A stretch of DNA of 64,000 nt from Paenibacillus sp. N3.4 (lineage in GTDB: Bacteria; Bacillota; Bacilli; Paenibacillales; NBRC-103111), in the NCBI RefSeq assembly GCF_008017805.1, contig NZ_VRTT01000006.1, positions 1-64,000 on the forward strand, in the 5' to 3' direction. The notes beneath the pieces were generated by a model. It was not told the DNA's origin. It ran no database searches and was given only the letters and a program-made list of their open reading frames with translations. The position numbers and the translations under genes are program-made. Positions 45,606 through 54,086 of this stretch are shown here, one piece after another (positions within the stretch are counted from its first letter, which is position 1; each line of letters begins with the position of its first letter).

Positions 45606-45755
45606 ATGGGACATACAAATGAGCAAGAACCAACAATTGCCCCAGGCATGAATACCCACGATCCGCTTGAAGAAAAGGCAACAGAAGAAGAAATTGAGAA
45701 GGATGAATCCACTTCGGTTACTCGTCTATATTTAGATCGAACACCTGAAGATTGA
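45606..45755 (+). CDS. Small acidic protein of unknown function
   Basis: A 49-residue, very acidic protein starting MGHTNEQEPTIAPGMNTHDP and rich in Glu. The start at 45606 has AAAGGAG 8 nt upstream; an in-frame ATG 39 bases earlier has no site. No family recognised. Confidence 0.6.
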   Translation: MGHTNEQEPTIAPGMNTHDPLEEKATEEEIEKDESTSVTRLYLDRTPED

Positions 45756-45784
45756 TCCTGCGTGGTCAGTCCCTCTTTAAGAAA

Positions 45785-45803
45785 CTCCCCCTGCGTTTAG
45801 CAG
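45785..45803 (+). terminator. Hairpin after the small acidic gene
   Basis: CCCCTGC-GTTTA-GCAGGGG. No T-run follows, so function as a terminator is uncertain. Confidence 0.4.
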
Positions 45804-45959
45804 GGGCAATGATTCTTATCCTCTTGGGAAGATTCACTTTCTATTGATTCGCATTCCTTTTCCTTCATACCCCTCAGATTCAGTTACAGCTGAATATTTT
45901 TCCACTATTTGCAAATAATATCTTGGTATAATTCCAAATCGAAGAGGAGAAAACAGATC

Positions 45960-46124
45960 ATGAAGCATATAGTTCGAGATCATGTAGCAAAAGAAGCAGG
46001 TATATCCGAATTCCAAGCTGAAAAAGCAGTGGAAGCGGTCGTTGATTATTTCAAAACAAGACTTAATGTAGAAACTAACAATGAAATACAAGGCGCCTTA
46101 TTTGGCGAAGATCGTCACGAATAA
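45960..46124 (+). CDS. Small protein of unknown function (helical)
   Basis: A 54-residue protein starting MKHIVRDHVAKEAGIS, with AEKAVEAVVDYFKTRLNV forming a probable amphipathic helix. GAGGAG lies upstream of the ATG at 45960. The opening slightly resembles HU-type or DUF2267-type helix pairs, but too short to assign. Terminator follows. Confidence 0.6.
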   Translation: MKHIVRDHVAKEAGISEFQAEKAVEAVVDYFKTRLNVETNNEIQGALFGEDRHE

Positions 46125-46158
46125 CTCCCGTAAGCGATAATTTGTAAACCTGTTCTAT

Positions 46159-46184
46159 AAAGCCCCATTTTAAGGGCTTTTTTG
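46159..46184 (+). terminator. Terminator after the 54-residue gene
   Basis: AAAGCCC-loop-GGGCTTT followed by TTTG; 35 bp past the stop. Confidence 0.8.
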
Positions 46185-46248
46185 TTGTGCGTATATGGAC
46201 GTGACACCATTGACATTTAATGTTGGTCATTTGTCAAGTGACAGCAGA

Positions 46249-46286
46249 AAAGCCGGTTTTTCCCTATTATAAGGAACACCGGCTTT
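46249..46286 (-). terminator. Terminator after the alpha/beta hydrolase gene
   Basis: AAAGCCGGT pairs with ACCGGCTTT with a 20-nt loop containing a further TTCC/GGAA pairing; short T tail on the minus strand. Confidence 0.7.
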
Positions 46287-46296
46287 CATGTCGTTT

Positions 46297-47274
46297 CTAC
46301 TCTTTTCCTATATACTTATCCATAAAGCGATCTACTCTTTGGAAATATTCAGTGGGGTAATGATTGATGGCATCGATGTGCTCCGTATTATGCGGGTACC
46401 ATGCTTCTGCATTTGGGTCATCTTTTAATGACTCCCAAATTGCTTCTGAATTTTTATAACTAATTTGCTGATCTCCAGTTCCATGAATCAGCATAACTGG
46501 CTTGTCTTTCATCTTCTTTGCTGCATCCATAGGAGATACGGAATCAAGATCAACCTTTAAGACCCATTTACCCACCCATATCGATGTATAACTAAATGGA
46601 AAAGAAGGTAAACCTGAAAAGAAGGGCAAACCCTCTCTTAGAAATAGACCTGCATTACGAAAAGAACTATCTGCAACTACAGCTTTGATGTCAGCACTTT
46701 CACTTGTGGCTAGCAAAGAAGTAGCAGCACCCATTGAAAAGCCAATAACTCCAATGTTATCACCAGCATGGTCTCTGGATTTTATATAGCTTACAGCTCC
46801 AAGCAAATCATTTTTTTCATTGAGGCCAAGTGTAATCATATTACCATCGGAATTACCTTGCGAACTGAGGTCAAATGCCAATACATTATAGCCTTTCGGA
46901 ACGAAATGCTCTACTAACTTTTTGGTCCGCCCTTTGACTAAACGATTGCTTGTATATCCATGGACGACAATAATCGTCTTATCACTTGCCTTATTGGAAA
47001 GACCATTTGCATGAAAGAAGGAACCTCTAATCGTATTATCATTTTTCAAGCTCTTGAACTCAACCTCTTCGTAGGGAGTTTTATCGATATTCAAGTCGTA
47101 GCTGACATTCGTGTCTCTAGGATGGTGCAGCAAGGTATCCATTACTTTATAGGATATAAAAAATACTAAACCCACCACAAGCAATAGCACGATCCCTAGG
47201 ATCAAAAAAATTTTCCTCCGTTTTTTCGAACGAACGTTTAATGTCAAATTTGGTTGTAATGATGTTTCACTCAT
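46297..47274 (-). CDS. Membrane-anchored alpha/beta hydrolase
   Basis: A 325-residue protein with one N-terminal membrane segment (FLILGIVLLLVVGLVFFISY) and an alpha/beta hydrolase domain outside. The oxyanion-hole HGYTSN, the nucleophile elbow GFSMGA (Ser about residue 176), an Asp in HGTGDQQIS and the catalytic His in NTEHIDA are present. Related to the YqkD-type hydrolases; natural substrate unknown. Co-transcribed with the TetR gene upstream (ATGA overlap). Confidence 0.88.
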   Translation of the reverse strand: MSETSLQPNLTLNVRSKKRRKIFLILGIVLLLVVGLVFFISYKVMDTLLHHPRDTNVSYDLNIDKTPYEEVEFKSLKNDNTIRGSFFHANGLSNKASDKTIIVVHGYTSNRLVKGRTKKLVEHFVPKGYNVLAFDLSSQGNSDGNMITLGLNEKNDLLGAVSYIKSRDHAGDNIGVIGFSMGAATSLLATSESADIKAVVADSSFRNAGLFLREGLPFFSGLPSFPFSYTSIWVGKWVLKVDLDSVSPMDAAKKMKDKPVMLIHGTGDQQISYKNSEAIWESLKDDPNAEAWYPHNTEHIDAINHYPTEYFQRVDRFMDKYIGKE

Positions 47275-47906
47275 TCAGATTCCCTCGCTTTTTCTTTAGG
47301 TTGTGTGGGTGCGAACAAATATAAGGCATGCTCCTTCAAATTTCCCCACTCGGGGTGATGAATAATACTTTCTCCAAGAGTTAAGCCTATCCCATTTAAG
47401 AAAGAGATATAGGCACGAGAGATCATTGCTGGTGAAAAGTTTTTGTTGAATTCTCCCATTAACTGTCCCTTGGCATAGACGCATTCGATAGTATCTGTCA
47501 TTACTTTTGTACTTTCAAGGACCTTCTGTGTAAGTTCAGGAAATCTTATCCGTTGTCCTAAGACATATTGAACAAGCCGCAATTCATTTGTATAGCAATA
47601 GATATGATTGAATTGTACTTCTACCATGTTCTTAATTAATACGCCCGGCGTCCCCTCTTGTTTTAGACAAGCAAGCGACTTCACCTGAATATCAGCAAGC
47701 GGCTCAAGGACAGCGGCGTAGAATAAGGCTTCTTTGCTTGGGAAATATTGAAAAATGGTTCCAGCAGTCACTCCCACACTCTGCGCAATGAGAGCCGTTG
47801 TGGTATTAGAATATCCATTTTCTGCGAACAGGACAACGGCTTCTTTTAGGATACAGCTACGCCGCTCCTGTCTTTTTTCTTCATTGATTGGTCTTGCCAA
47901 ATTCAT
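47271..47906 (-). CDS. TetR/AcrR family regulator of the hydrolase operon
   Basis: A 211-residue repressor with helix-turn-helix at about residues 22-65 (EAVVLFAENGYSNTTTALIA, then TAGTIFQYFPSKEALFY). Start at 47906 (MNLARPINEEK) with AGAGAGTGGGA upstream; an in-frame ATG 15 bases earlier has no site. It overlaps the hydrolase gene by ATGA and probably represses both genes from the palindrome at 47921-47950. Confidence 0.92.
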   Translation of the reverse strand: MNLARPINEEKRQERRSCILKEAVVLFAENGYSNTTTALIAQSVGVTAGTIFQYFPSKEALFYAAVLEPLADIQVKSLACLKQEGTPGVLIKNMVEVQFNHIYCYTNELRLVQYVLGQRIRFPELTQKVLESTKVMTDTIECVYAKGQLMGEFNKNFSPAMISRAYISFLNGIGLTLGESIIHHPEWGNLKEHALYLFAPTQPKEKARESE

Positions 47907-47920
47907 TCCCACTCTCTGCA

Positions 47921-47979
47921 ATTAATTAATTGAACGTTCATTTAATTAATAGTATATCTCTAATTACTAATAATAGCAA
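47921..47979 (-). promoter_or_regulatory. Promoter and palindromic operator of the TetR/hydrolase operon
   Basis: On the minus strand TTGCTA (47979-47974), 17 bp, TATACT (47956-47951), then a near-perfect 30-bp palindrome (47921-47950) centred on TGAACGTTCA. This is a typical TetR-family autorepression layout. Confidence 0.8.
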
Positions 47980-48643
47980 GAGTGCATTCATCTACTCATG
48001 AGTAGGATGAAACTTCACAAATAAAAACAAGCCAGAGCGCTGCCCAACATGCGCTCCGACTTGTTTCTTATATTACTTTGTACGAGTACACGCTCCGACT
48101 TCTTTAAGTATTTCAACAGATTTCCCTAAGGTATCTTTGTGATAGACCTCCTTACTTCTAAGGTACTAGAAAGGTTGTCCTAATGGAAAAAATGTAAATC
48201 CAAAGTCGATATTAAAACCAATCGGTCAATCAAACAAACACATTCATCAAAAATTATGCCTTTGAGTCATGTTGCCCTTGCCCAAAAATCCGCAACAAAA
48301 GAGATGCCATAATCAAGGCATCTCTAAGTCGTATCATTCAGGCAATTTCTTAAGATGAGTTAAAATAAAATATTCTGAGCATAGTGCCCGTCTTGCTGTA
48401 CTACTCTTTCCCACAAAATCCACATTAACAAAATTTTGGATTCCTGTTCGATGGTTCAGCACCATTTTGATCGGATACCACCGGATTGACTATGCGTACG
48501 ACGGTAAAAAGAGTATCGAGCAGAACAAATCCCACATACAATCCGTGGTTTAGACATTTGAACCTGAAGTTTTATCAAATAACCAACATCAAGCAATGGA
48601 ATGTCTTGCATGGAAAATTGTGTGTCTGATCAGACACGTCTTG
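47980..48643. other. Non-coding interval
   Basis: About 660 bp. A hairpin at about 48300-48327 (AGAGATGCC pairing with GGCATCTCT) could be a terminator. Minus-strand sequence from about 48540 to 48430 is open and contains GFVLLDTLFTVVRIVNPVVS without a start, perhaps a gene remnant. Nothing else. Confidence 0.45.
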
Positions 48644-48952
48644 TTAAAAAAAGAAAAATGGCAAGAAAAATAATAAAGCAATGGATGACCACAATAGAGG
48701 GTTAAAAAATCCGCCATAACCCCAAGCAGATGTTTGTGCCTTGTTATTTAATGCTTTTAGCTCTTTCTTTACTACATCAGGTTTTGTTGAAAGAACTGTG
48801 GCATTGGTATAACCCTGGTTGATAAATAATCCATGCTGTGAAATGTCGCTTAACGTTCCTGTAATCTGAGTGCCATCATGAAGAACTGCACATATTTGTT
48901 TTCCGATGTAGGGTCTGCATGATTCTGCACTTATTGGATAGATGGGTTGCAT
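48644..48952 (-). CDS. Small Sm-like protein with hydrophobic C-terminal tail
   Basis: A 102-residue protein. Residues ~8-55 look like a short beta-rich, Sm-like fold (YIGKQICAVLHDGTQITGTL, then SQHGLFINQG), as in DUF2642-like spore-associated proteins; the end is a hydrophobic segment (LLWSSIALLFFLPFFFF) that could anchor it. GAGGAAACCAAG precedes the ATG. Function unknown. Confidence 0.65.
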   Translation of the reverse strand: MQPIYPISAESCRPYIGKQICAVLHDGTQITGTLSDISQHGLFINQGYTNATVLSTKPDVVKKELKALNNKAQTSAWGYGGFFNPLLWSSIALLFFLPFFFF

Positions 48953-49620
48953 CTTGGTTTCCTCCTCTTATAAATCATATCAGCAAATTACAGCTTACAT
49001 TTTAATATCGCTAAATAAAGGCCTGATTCATTGAATCACGTCAAATCCAAACCTCATCATTGACCTCATAAATTGTTTCTTCCGCTCTGAGGTCGCAGTT
49101 GATTTCATCTTCTAACACCTCCTACTATAACAAGTCTCTTCATTTTATGGAGGTGATCAGCATCATGACGTAGACAAGAATGTATAATTCAAAAATTGTA
49201 CTCTCCTTCTTACAAACCTTATCAATACCCAATGGAAATAAGACAACTTATTGTCCCATTTTGTCATAAGCCACTTTAATTGACGGTGAAATCGGAACCG
49301 TCAATTAAATGGCTAATTGTTTTCGTCACCGACGCAGGGATGGCGGTTTGGGTTAGCATTCTGAGATGGTGGCATAAAGAAAACCTGCTGGTAAGAGCAG
49401 GTTCAACTTAATCATAGGGGTAGAGCCGACATATGAACGAAAACATACAATTCAACATTTATTGGAATGCAAATCCGGAGTTTCTTTACTCGAAAGTGCG
49501 TGTGTTTTGATTACGAAGTGAGCGCAGAGAATCTAAATCTCTCGAAGTCGGGGATCTCTACAGCTACTACAATCCCAGGCAGATCCAAAAGTTGGTGGGG
49601 CATTTCCTAGTAAACCCAAT
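48953..49620. other. Non-coding interval with inverted repeats
   Basis: About 670 bp. Contains the 46-bp inverted repeat at 49269-49314 and a hairpin AACCTGCT-GGTA-AGAGCAGGTT at about 49383-49404. The right-hand end turns GC-rich as it joins the decayed SDR gene. No intact gene seen. Confidence 0.5.
49269..49314. repeat. 46-bp inverted repeat
   Basis: The 13-bp arms TTTAATTGACGGT (49275-49287) and ACCGTCAATTAAA (49297-49309) match perfectly, extended by AGCCA / TGGCT with one bulged C. The 9-bp centre is GAAATCGGA. It could be an RNA hairpin or a mobile-element fossil; only one copy was found. Confidence 0.6.
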
Positions 49621-50112
49621 GCGCGACTTACTTCTCGGACTTCGCTGGCGCGCTCACAACCGATCTGCGCGCCGTCGAGACAATTCGGGGCAGCTCTCGA
49701 GGGCTCCGGCAAGCCGTTCGTAATCACCGCTCACTTCAACGGGGCGGCATCAGATAACGCCGCTCTCACGCTGCTTGAGCGCGGGGTGCAGATATCGATC
49801 GTGGAGCTTTATCCGTCCGTACATGCGAAGGCGACAAGGGCTTCGTGCCGAGACTGATCAACTTCGCCCGCACGAAGGGCATCTCTGCCTACATCGGTGA
49901 CGGGTCCAACCGCTGGTCGGCCGTACATCGCCTCGATGCGGCGCGCCAGTTCCGCTTGGCGCTGGAAGTCGGCCCCGCGGGGTCACGGCTTGACGGGGTC
50001 GGCGACGAGGGTGTGCCATTCCGCGACATCGCCAGTCAGCATTTTACGCGAAGAGGCAGACGCCCACTTCGGCTTTCTCTGGTACCATTGCGGCGCTCGC
50101 CATCCCCACGAC
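49621..50112 (+). pseudogene. Decayed, GC-rich SDR / NAD-dependent epimerase gene
   Basis: Reading across frames restores a typical NAD(P)-dependent epimerase: DFAGALTTDLRAVETI, then [54 protein letters not shown] and [10 protein letters not shown]. At least four single-base shifts are needed (extra C near 49686, missing G near 49825, and two near 50040 and 50080). The stretch is much more GC-rich than its surroundings, and similar proteins are common in actinobacteria and proteobacteria, so it was probably acquired by transfer and then decayed. No start or stop of the original gene is visible. Confidence 0.82.
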
Positions 50113-50179
50113 TTTTATCCATTTATTACTCGGGCACGATATCAACCTGTCACCTAATCCTTCATTTTTTAACAAACTA

Positions 50180-50908
50180 CTATTTTTTAATCCCAAACGA
50201 CATAAATGCTCCCGAAAATGATCTTTTAAATTCATCAACACGAACAAAGTGATTTTCCCAATTCAACTCAGCATTCGACGATGGATGATTGACAATAAAT
50301 CCTTGTAATTCTCCATTTTCTTTTACTGCTCCTATAACAACAATCAAATGGCCGCCTGCCTGAATGACTTCACCTTTATTGTTAATTTTCCCGCCATTAA
50401 AACCAACACTGACTGACGTAATACAGGGTCTATCCTGTTCAATTTCTAATAGCACAGCATGTAAGCTGCTTTCTCTGAATGTCTGACCTAATATGTCATA
50501 TTCTTTGGCAAGCTCAACTAATCCTTTATGAATCCATCCACGGTCGCAATATGCGCCCATTTCAAAACCTTTATAAACTAATTCTCCATATGCTTCACTA
50601 AGATGCACACCACGATATATTTGAAAACCATCTATTATCATTTTCAAACTTGCGATCCCACAACCACGCACTTGCCAATGTTCAGCATCTTGTTTGCTTT
50701 TGAAGCCTTGTAGATTTACATCATCAAAATCAATTTTCTGAGTGTAAAATGGAATGGGATAAGAAACTTTTATTATTTCTTGTTGCTCCTTCGTATCCAC
50801 TGAACTGACGAAATATTTACTAATAATTTCATTTATTTCAATATCCCCCTTACAATCTTCTAATGCCCCTTCCAAAAATCCCTCAATTTCTTTTCTATAC
50901 CTTAACAT
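50180..50908 (-). CDS. C39-like cysteine peptidase-type protein
   Basis: A 242-residue protein of the C39-like peptidase family. [13 protein letters not shown] precedes the segment [12 protein letters not shown] with the probable nucleophile Cys, [11 protein letters not shown] contains the His, and FIVNHPSS the Asn. These enzymes typically cut Gly-Gly leaders or related bonds. No signal peptide or ABC domain is attached, so its role is open. GGGAGGG precedes the start at 50908. Transcribed alone; it ends where the decayed SDR ends. Confidence 0.85.
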   Translation of the reverse strand: MLRYRKEIEGFLEGALEDCKGDIEINEIISKYFVSSVDTKEQQEIIKVSYPIPFYTQKIDFDDVNLQGFKSKQDAEHWQVRGCGIASLKMIIDGFQIYRGVHLSEAYGELVYKGFEMGAYCDRGWIHKGLVELAKEYDILGQTFRESSLHAVLLEIEQDRPCITSVSVGFNGGKINNKGEVIQAGGHLIVVIGAVKENGELQGFIVNHPSSNAELNWENHFVRVDEFKRSFSGAFMSFGIKK

Positions 50909-51354
50909 TATAATTGCCCTCCCTATACATAGTTGTTGGTTACGAGTTCCCCAGCCTGCAGGTTGCTTAAGAACTACTTAATTGATGGAGTTAGCGCTTC
51001 CAAGATCGACGTGAACTCATTGTGGAAATGCGTTGTTGACACTTTCCCCATACGTGCTTTGGTTGCTGTAGCTTACATTGCCGGAACCGTAGACATCAGC
51101 GTGACCACTTTTCGTTGTTGAATTCCCAGCAGCAAGGTTTGTTTCCGCCATAGAAATTTACACCATGCTTTTTTCACAAAATATGGTTTAACTAACATTG
51201 TAAAACAAAGTACAGAATACAAACAATGAAAAATATTATGCATATTGGAAGGAAAACTGCTCCGAAAAGCAATTTTCCTTTGTTCATATCTTTTCAACTA
51301 TTAGTTTTACGGTCGTTGACCTTTTCTTGAGAACAACGATACCCGCGATACAAA
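50909..51354. other. Non-coding interval
   Basis: About 445 AT-rich bp. A 44-codon minus-strand frame (51151-51017, MAETNLAAGNSTTKSGHADV and onward, Gly/Ser/Asn-rich) exists but lacks a clear ribosome-binding site; not counted as a gene. Confidence 0.45.
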
Positions 51355-51621
51355 TTAGCAGCACACAGAATGAATAAGGAAACGACATACACTACATTCC
51401 ACCTCGAAATTTTTCGTGTCGTGCGCTTGAGCTAACTGTATGATCCGCTGAAGAATGACGGAAGCTGCCGGATGGGTCGTTTCCTGAAACATCTGGAATG
51501 AGCGGTGACCGAGCAGTTGAAAGAAATCGACCGCTCTCGCCCCGCCTGATTCCTCCATATAATGATGAAATGTGGCTACGGGAATTCCTATGCCAAGCAT
51601 GAGATAAGTCCATAAGATCAC
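51355..51621 (-). CDS. Small unrecognised protein coupled to the ThpR-like gene
   Basis: An 88-residue frame whose GTG overlaps the stop of the ThpR-like gene as GTGA. It has a helical FFQLLGHRSFQMFQETTHPA region and a hydrophobic start. No family recognised. The tight overlap supports translation, but composition is unremarkable, so it might also be a fragment of a longer decayed gene. Confidence 0.4.
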   Translation of the reverse strand: MILWTYLMLGIGIPVATFHHYMEESGGARAVDFFQLLGHRSFQMFQETTHPAASVILQRIIQLAQAHDTKNFEVECSVCRFLIHSVCC

Positions 51622-52187
51622 GTCTCCAGCAAAGGAAAGCTTCCGATCGTCTCATACATCGGCGAAGCATTCATATGGGTTCTCATGAGTATAAAGTTAT
51701 CAGACTTCCACTCTATTCCTTTTGGAGCGGACTTAAGCGCTTCCGCCAGAAATTCATTTTCTCCTGCATAGCTTCGTGCAAGAGTCATATGCGCGGCATA
51801 AGGACGATCTTCCGCTACATATCCCAGAGCATGCGTCGCTTGGATAACCGATGTATGTAAGCTATTCAATGCAAGTAGATCTCCAGACACAGCCGCCCAT
51901 AGAACGCGAGGCGCTTTTGGCGTACCGAAGAATCCAACTCCGTTTAACACTAACGAAATAGGCTTTGATTTAATATTCCTTAAAGCAATTTGTAATGCAT
52001 CCATTTTCTCTATCGTAGTTTCGCCTAGAAACTGTATGGTGATATGGTAATCTTGTACATGGGTCCATTTACGAAAGGGGAGCCTCTCTCTATTCGCTTT
52101 TGTCCACTGTTCTAACTTCTCACCAACCTGCTCTGGCACAGGTATAGCAACGAATAACCTCATCGGTTGACCCATCGATTTCATCAT
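51618..52187 (-). CDS. thpR: RNA 2',3'-cyclic phosphodiesterase (ThpR/LigT-like)
   Basis: A 189-residue member of the 2H phosphoesterase family, with the two HxT motifs HITIQFLG and HMTLAR, spaced as usual. These enzymes cleave 2',3'-cyclic phosphates on RNA ends. The start at 52187 (MMKSMGQPMRLF) follows AGGGG; a later ATG at MRLF is possible. A small frame overlaps its stop. Confidence 0.88.
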   Translation of the reverse strand: MMKSMGQPMRLFVAIPVPEQVGEKLEQWTKANRERLPFRKWTHVQDYHITIQFLGETTIEKMDALQIALRNIKSKPISLVLNGVGFFGTPKAPRVLWAAVSGDLLALNSLHTSVIQATHALGYVAEDRPYAAHMTLARSYAGENEFLAEALKSAPKGIEWKSDNFILMRTHMNASPMYETIGSFPLLET

Positions 52188-52477
52188 TTACATCCCCTGA
52201 CTTTTCCTCAAGATATTTACCTAGTATTTCCTCACCAATAGTCAGCTATTCGAATTTGAATTCTGTTTCACGTTCACGAAAAAACGTAAACATACGCCAT
52301 ACTTTTCAAAGTTGAGAATATTCCATCTATTGTCCCGGCCTCTTCTAACTCCAAGTACGAATTATACAAAAAATGAGACCTTTGACCTGAAGTTTCAGTC
52401 GATGAAACTTACAGAATCATTGGCTCCGTACTTTTGACTTCATCATGTAAGCAAGGCAGAAACAACCACCTCTATCT

Positions 52478-53503
52478 TCATATTGATGAACAAGAGTTTC
52501 TCTCAATAATTTTGGTATCTACGATCCAATTATTCGCAAACTCGCCCTCTAGGACAGACAGCTTGTGCATGAGCAGCTTAACTGACTGAACACCAAGCTC
52601 AGAAGACTGTAAATCCATTCCCGTCAAGGAAGGCGTCACTTGATTCATCATAGAAAGATCACCGCAGATGACGAATAGAGAGATATCCTCCGGTACACGG
52701 TAACCCAAATCCTTAAGCGCATTCATAGCACTGAAGGCTGTACGGTCATCATCTGAGATAATCGCTGTTACCTTTTCTTTGAGCTTACTTAGTGTATTAT
52801 ACGTTTCATCATAACCATATCTCAGATACTCCTCTGAATATATCAACGGTTTATAATGAATCATATGTGGTTGCACCTCGATCTGATGTTCCTCCATTGC
52901 GTGAATGAATGCCTCTGTTCTAACGGTAGAAACAGTCATCTGCTGCACTGCGTTAAGAAACATAATGTTGCGATGGCCCCTGCTAATCAAGTAGTTGCAT
53001 ATATCATGAATGATCTTTTCATTGTCGTTATTTACGGTAGAAGCGTCTTGAATGCCTTGATTCATAATTTTGCCAACCGTGACAAACGGAATTTGATTCT
53101 GATGCAGCAGTTGAATACGCCTATCTTCTTTTGTTGGGCCTAACACAATAGCACCGTCAATTGGGTAGCTGGCAAGGGATGGTGTCTTGACCTCCTCTAC
53201 AGCAATCATGTCCAGCAGTACGCGATATCCATAATTTGAAGCCTCCAGAATAACTCCGTTGATAAATTGATTATGAAAAGCGCTGAAGAAGAAATTTACG
53301 TGTGGAATCGTAAGGCCGATGGCCATTGTTTTCTTCGTGACTAAACTCCTAGCAGTATGATTCGGCACGTAGTTCAATTCTCTGGAAACCCTCAACACTC
53401 TTTCCGTCACCTTTGGACTCGTAGCTCTTTTCTGGCTAAACACATTGGATACGGTTCCTTTTGAGACACCCGCAAGACGGGCGACATCATCGATTTTTGC
53501 CAT
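52478..53503 (-). CDS. LacI family transcriptional regulator
   Basis: A 341-residue repressor: N-terminal helix-turn-helix MAKIDDVARLAGVSKGTVSN and YVPNHTARSL hinge, then a periplasmic-binding-protein-like sensor domain. It lies at the end of the Opp-type operon after a HAD gene, and the operon's promoter region carries three TAAACCGGTTTA palindromes with a CCGG core like those of LacI proteins, so it likely represses its own operon. The inducer is probably a sugar or sugar phosphate. Confidence 0.93.
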   Translation of the reverse strand: MAKIDDVARLAGVSKGTVSNVFSQKRATSPKVTERVLRVSRELNYVPNHTARSLVTKKTMAIGLTIPHVNFFFSAFHNQFINGVILEASNYGYRVLLDMIAVEEVKTPSLASYPIDGAIVLGPTKEDRRIQLLHQNQIPFVTVGKIMNQGIQDASTVNNDNEKIIHDICNYLISRGHRNIMFLNAVQQMTVSTVRTEAFIHAMEEHQIEVQPHMIHYKPLIYSEEYLRYGYDETYNTLSKLKEKVTAIISDDDRTAFSAMNALKDLGYRVPEDISLFVICGDLSMMNQVTPSLTGMDLQSSELGVQSVKLLMHKLSVLEGEFANNWIVDTKIIERNSCSSI

Positions 53504-53531
53504 TGTGCAGTAACATCCCCTCCAAGCATAT

Positions 53532-54086
53532 TCAAGATAATTTTAAATTAAGAGCCTCCACCAAATCAACCAATTCCTGCGGATCACTTATTGTATAATT
53601 GGGAATTTCCAAATCATCCGCCGGTGCTTTCGGATATCTCTGGGTCCAGCTAAGAAAAACACTCGTAATTCCTAATTGGTTAGCCCCTCTCACATCCCGG
53701 CTCAGGTTGTTTCCTACCATAATGATCCGCGAATAATCCTTTTCGCTAAGATCCATTGCGCCAACTGCCGCCTTGAACATGCGGGGGCTGGGTTTTGAAG
53801 CTTTTACAGGCTCAGAATAGGTCAAGGATTCAAAGTAATCATACAGGCCATTCTGAGTCAGTAAGTTTTTAAAAGATTGCGCATCTCCGTCGGCTACAAG
53901 AGCCAACCTATATCCACGCTCGGCAAGTGTCTTCACCATGATGTCCGCTCCAGGAATCACTTTTCCGTGAATCACGATTCCTGCCTCATCGCGTATTTCG
54001 GTGCCCTCATCGATGATCGTATCGCCACAATCCAAAAAAATAATTAGCTTCTTTTCTTCTGACTTAACTTCCGCTTGCTGATTCAT
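53532..54086 (-). CDS. HAD-superfamily hydrolase
   Basis: A 184-residue phosphatase-type protein. Motif I FLDCGDTIIDEG carries the two aspartates (DxxDT), motif III KASKPSPRMFKAA a Lys, and motif IV MVGNNLSRDVRGANQLGI an Asp. It is between the transporter and LacI genes, so a role in dephosphorylating the imported or a related metabolite is plausible. Start at 54086 (MNQQAEVKS) with AGGGG upstream, overlapping the OppF-type gene by ~23 bp. Confidence 0.88.
   Translation of the reverse strand: MNQQAEVKSEEKKLIIFLDCGDTIIDEGTEIRDEAGIVIHGKVIPGADIMVKTLAERGYRLALVADGDAQSFKNLLTQNGLYDYFESLTYSEPVKASKPSPRMFKAAVGAMDLSEKDYSRIIMVGNNLSRDVRGANQLGITSVFLSWTQRYPKAPADDLEIPNYTISDPQELVDLVEALNLKLS

Noticed and set aside
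48420..48560. Minus-strand open stretch with GFVLLDTLFTVVRIVNPVVS
   Set aside because: Lacks a start codon and is too short to place in a family; mentioned only as a possible remnant.
51017..51151. 44-codon Gly/Ser/Asn-rich minus-strand frame
   Set aside because: No ribosome-binding site and no family; kept only as a note in the interval entry.
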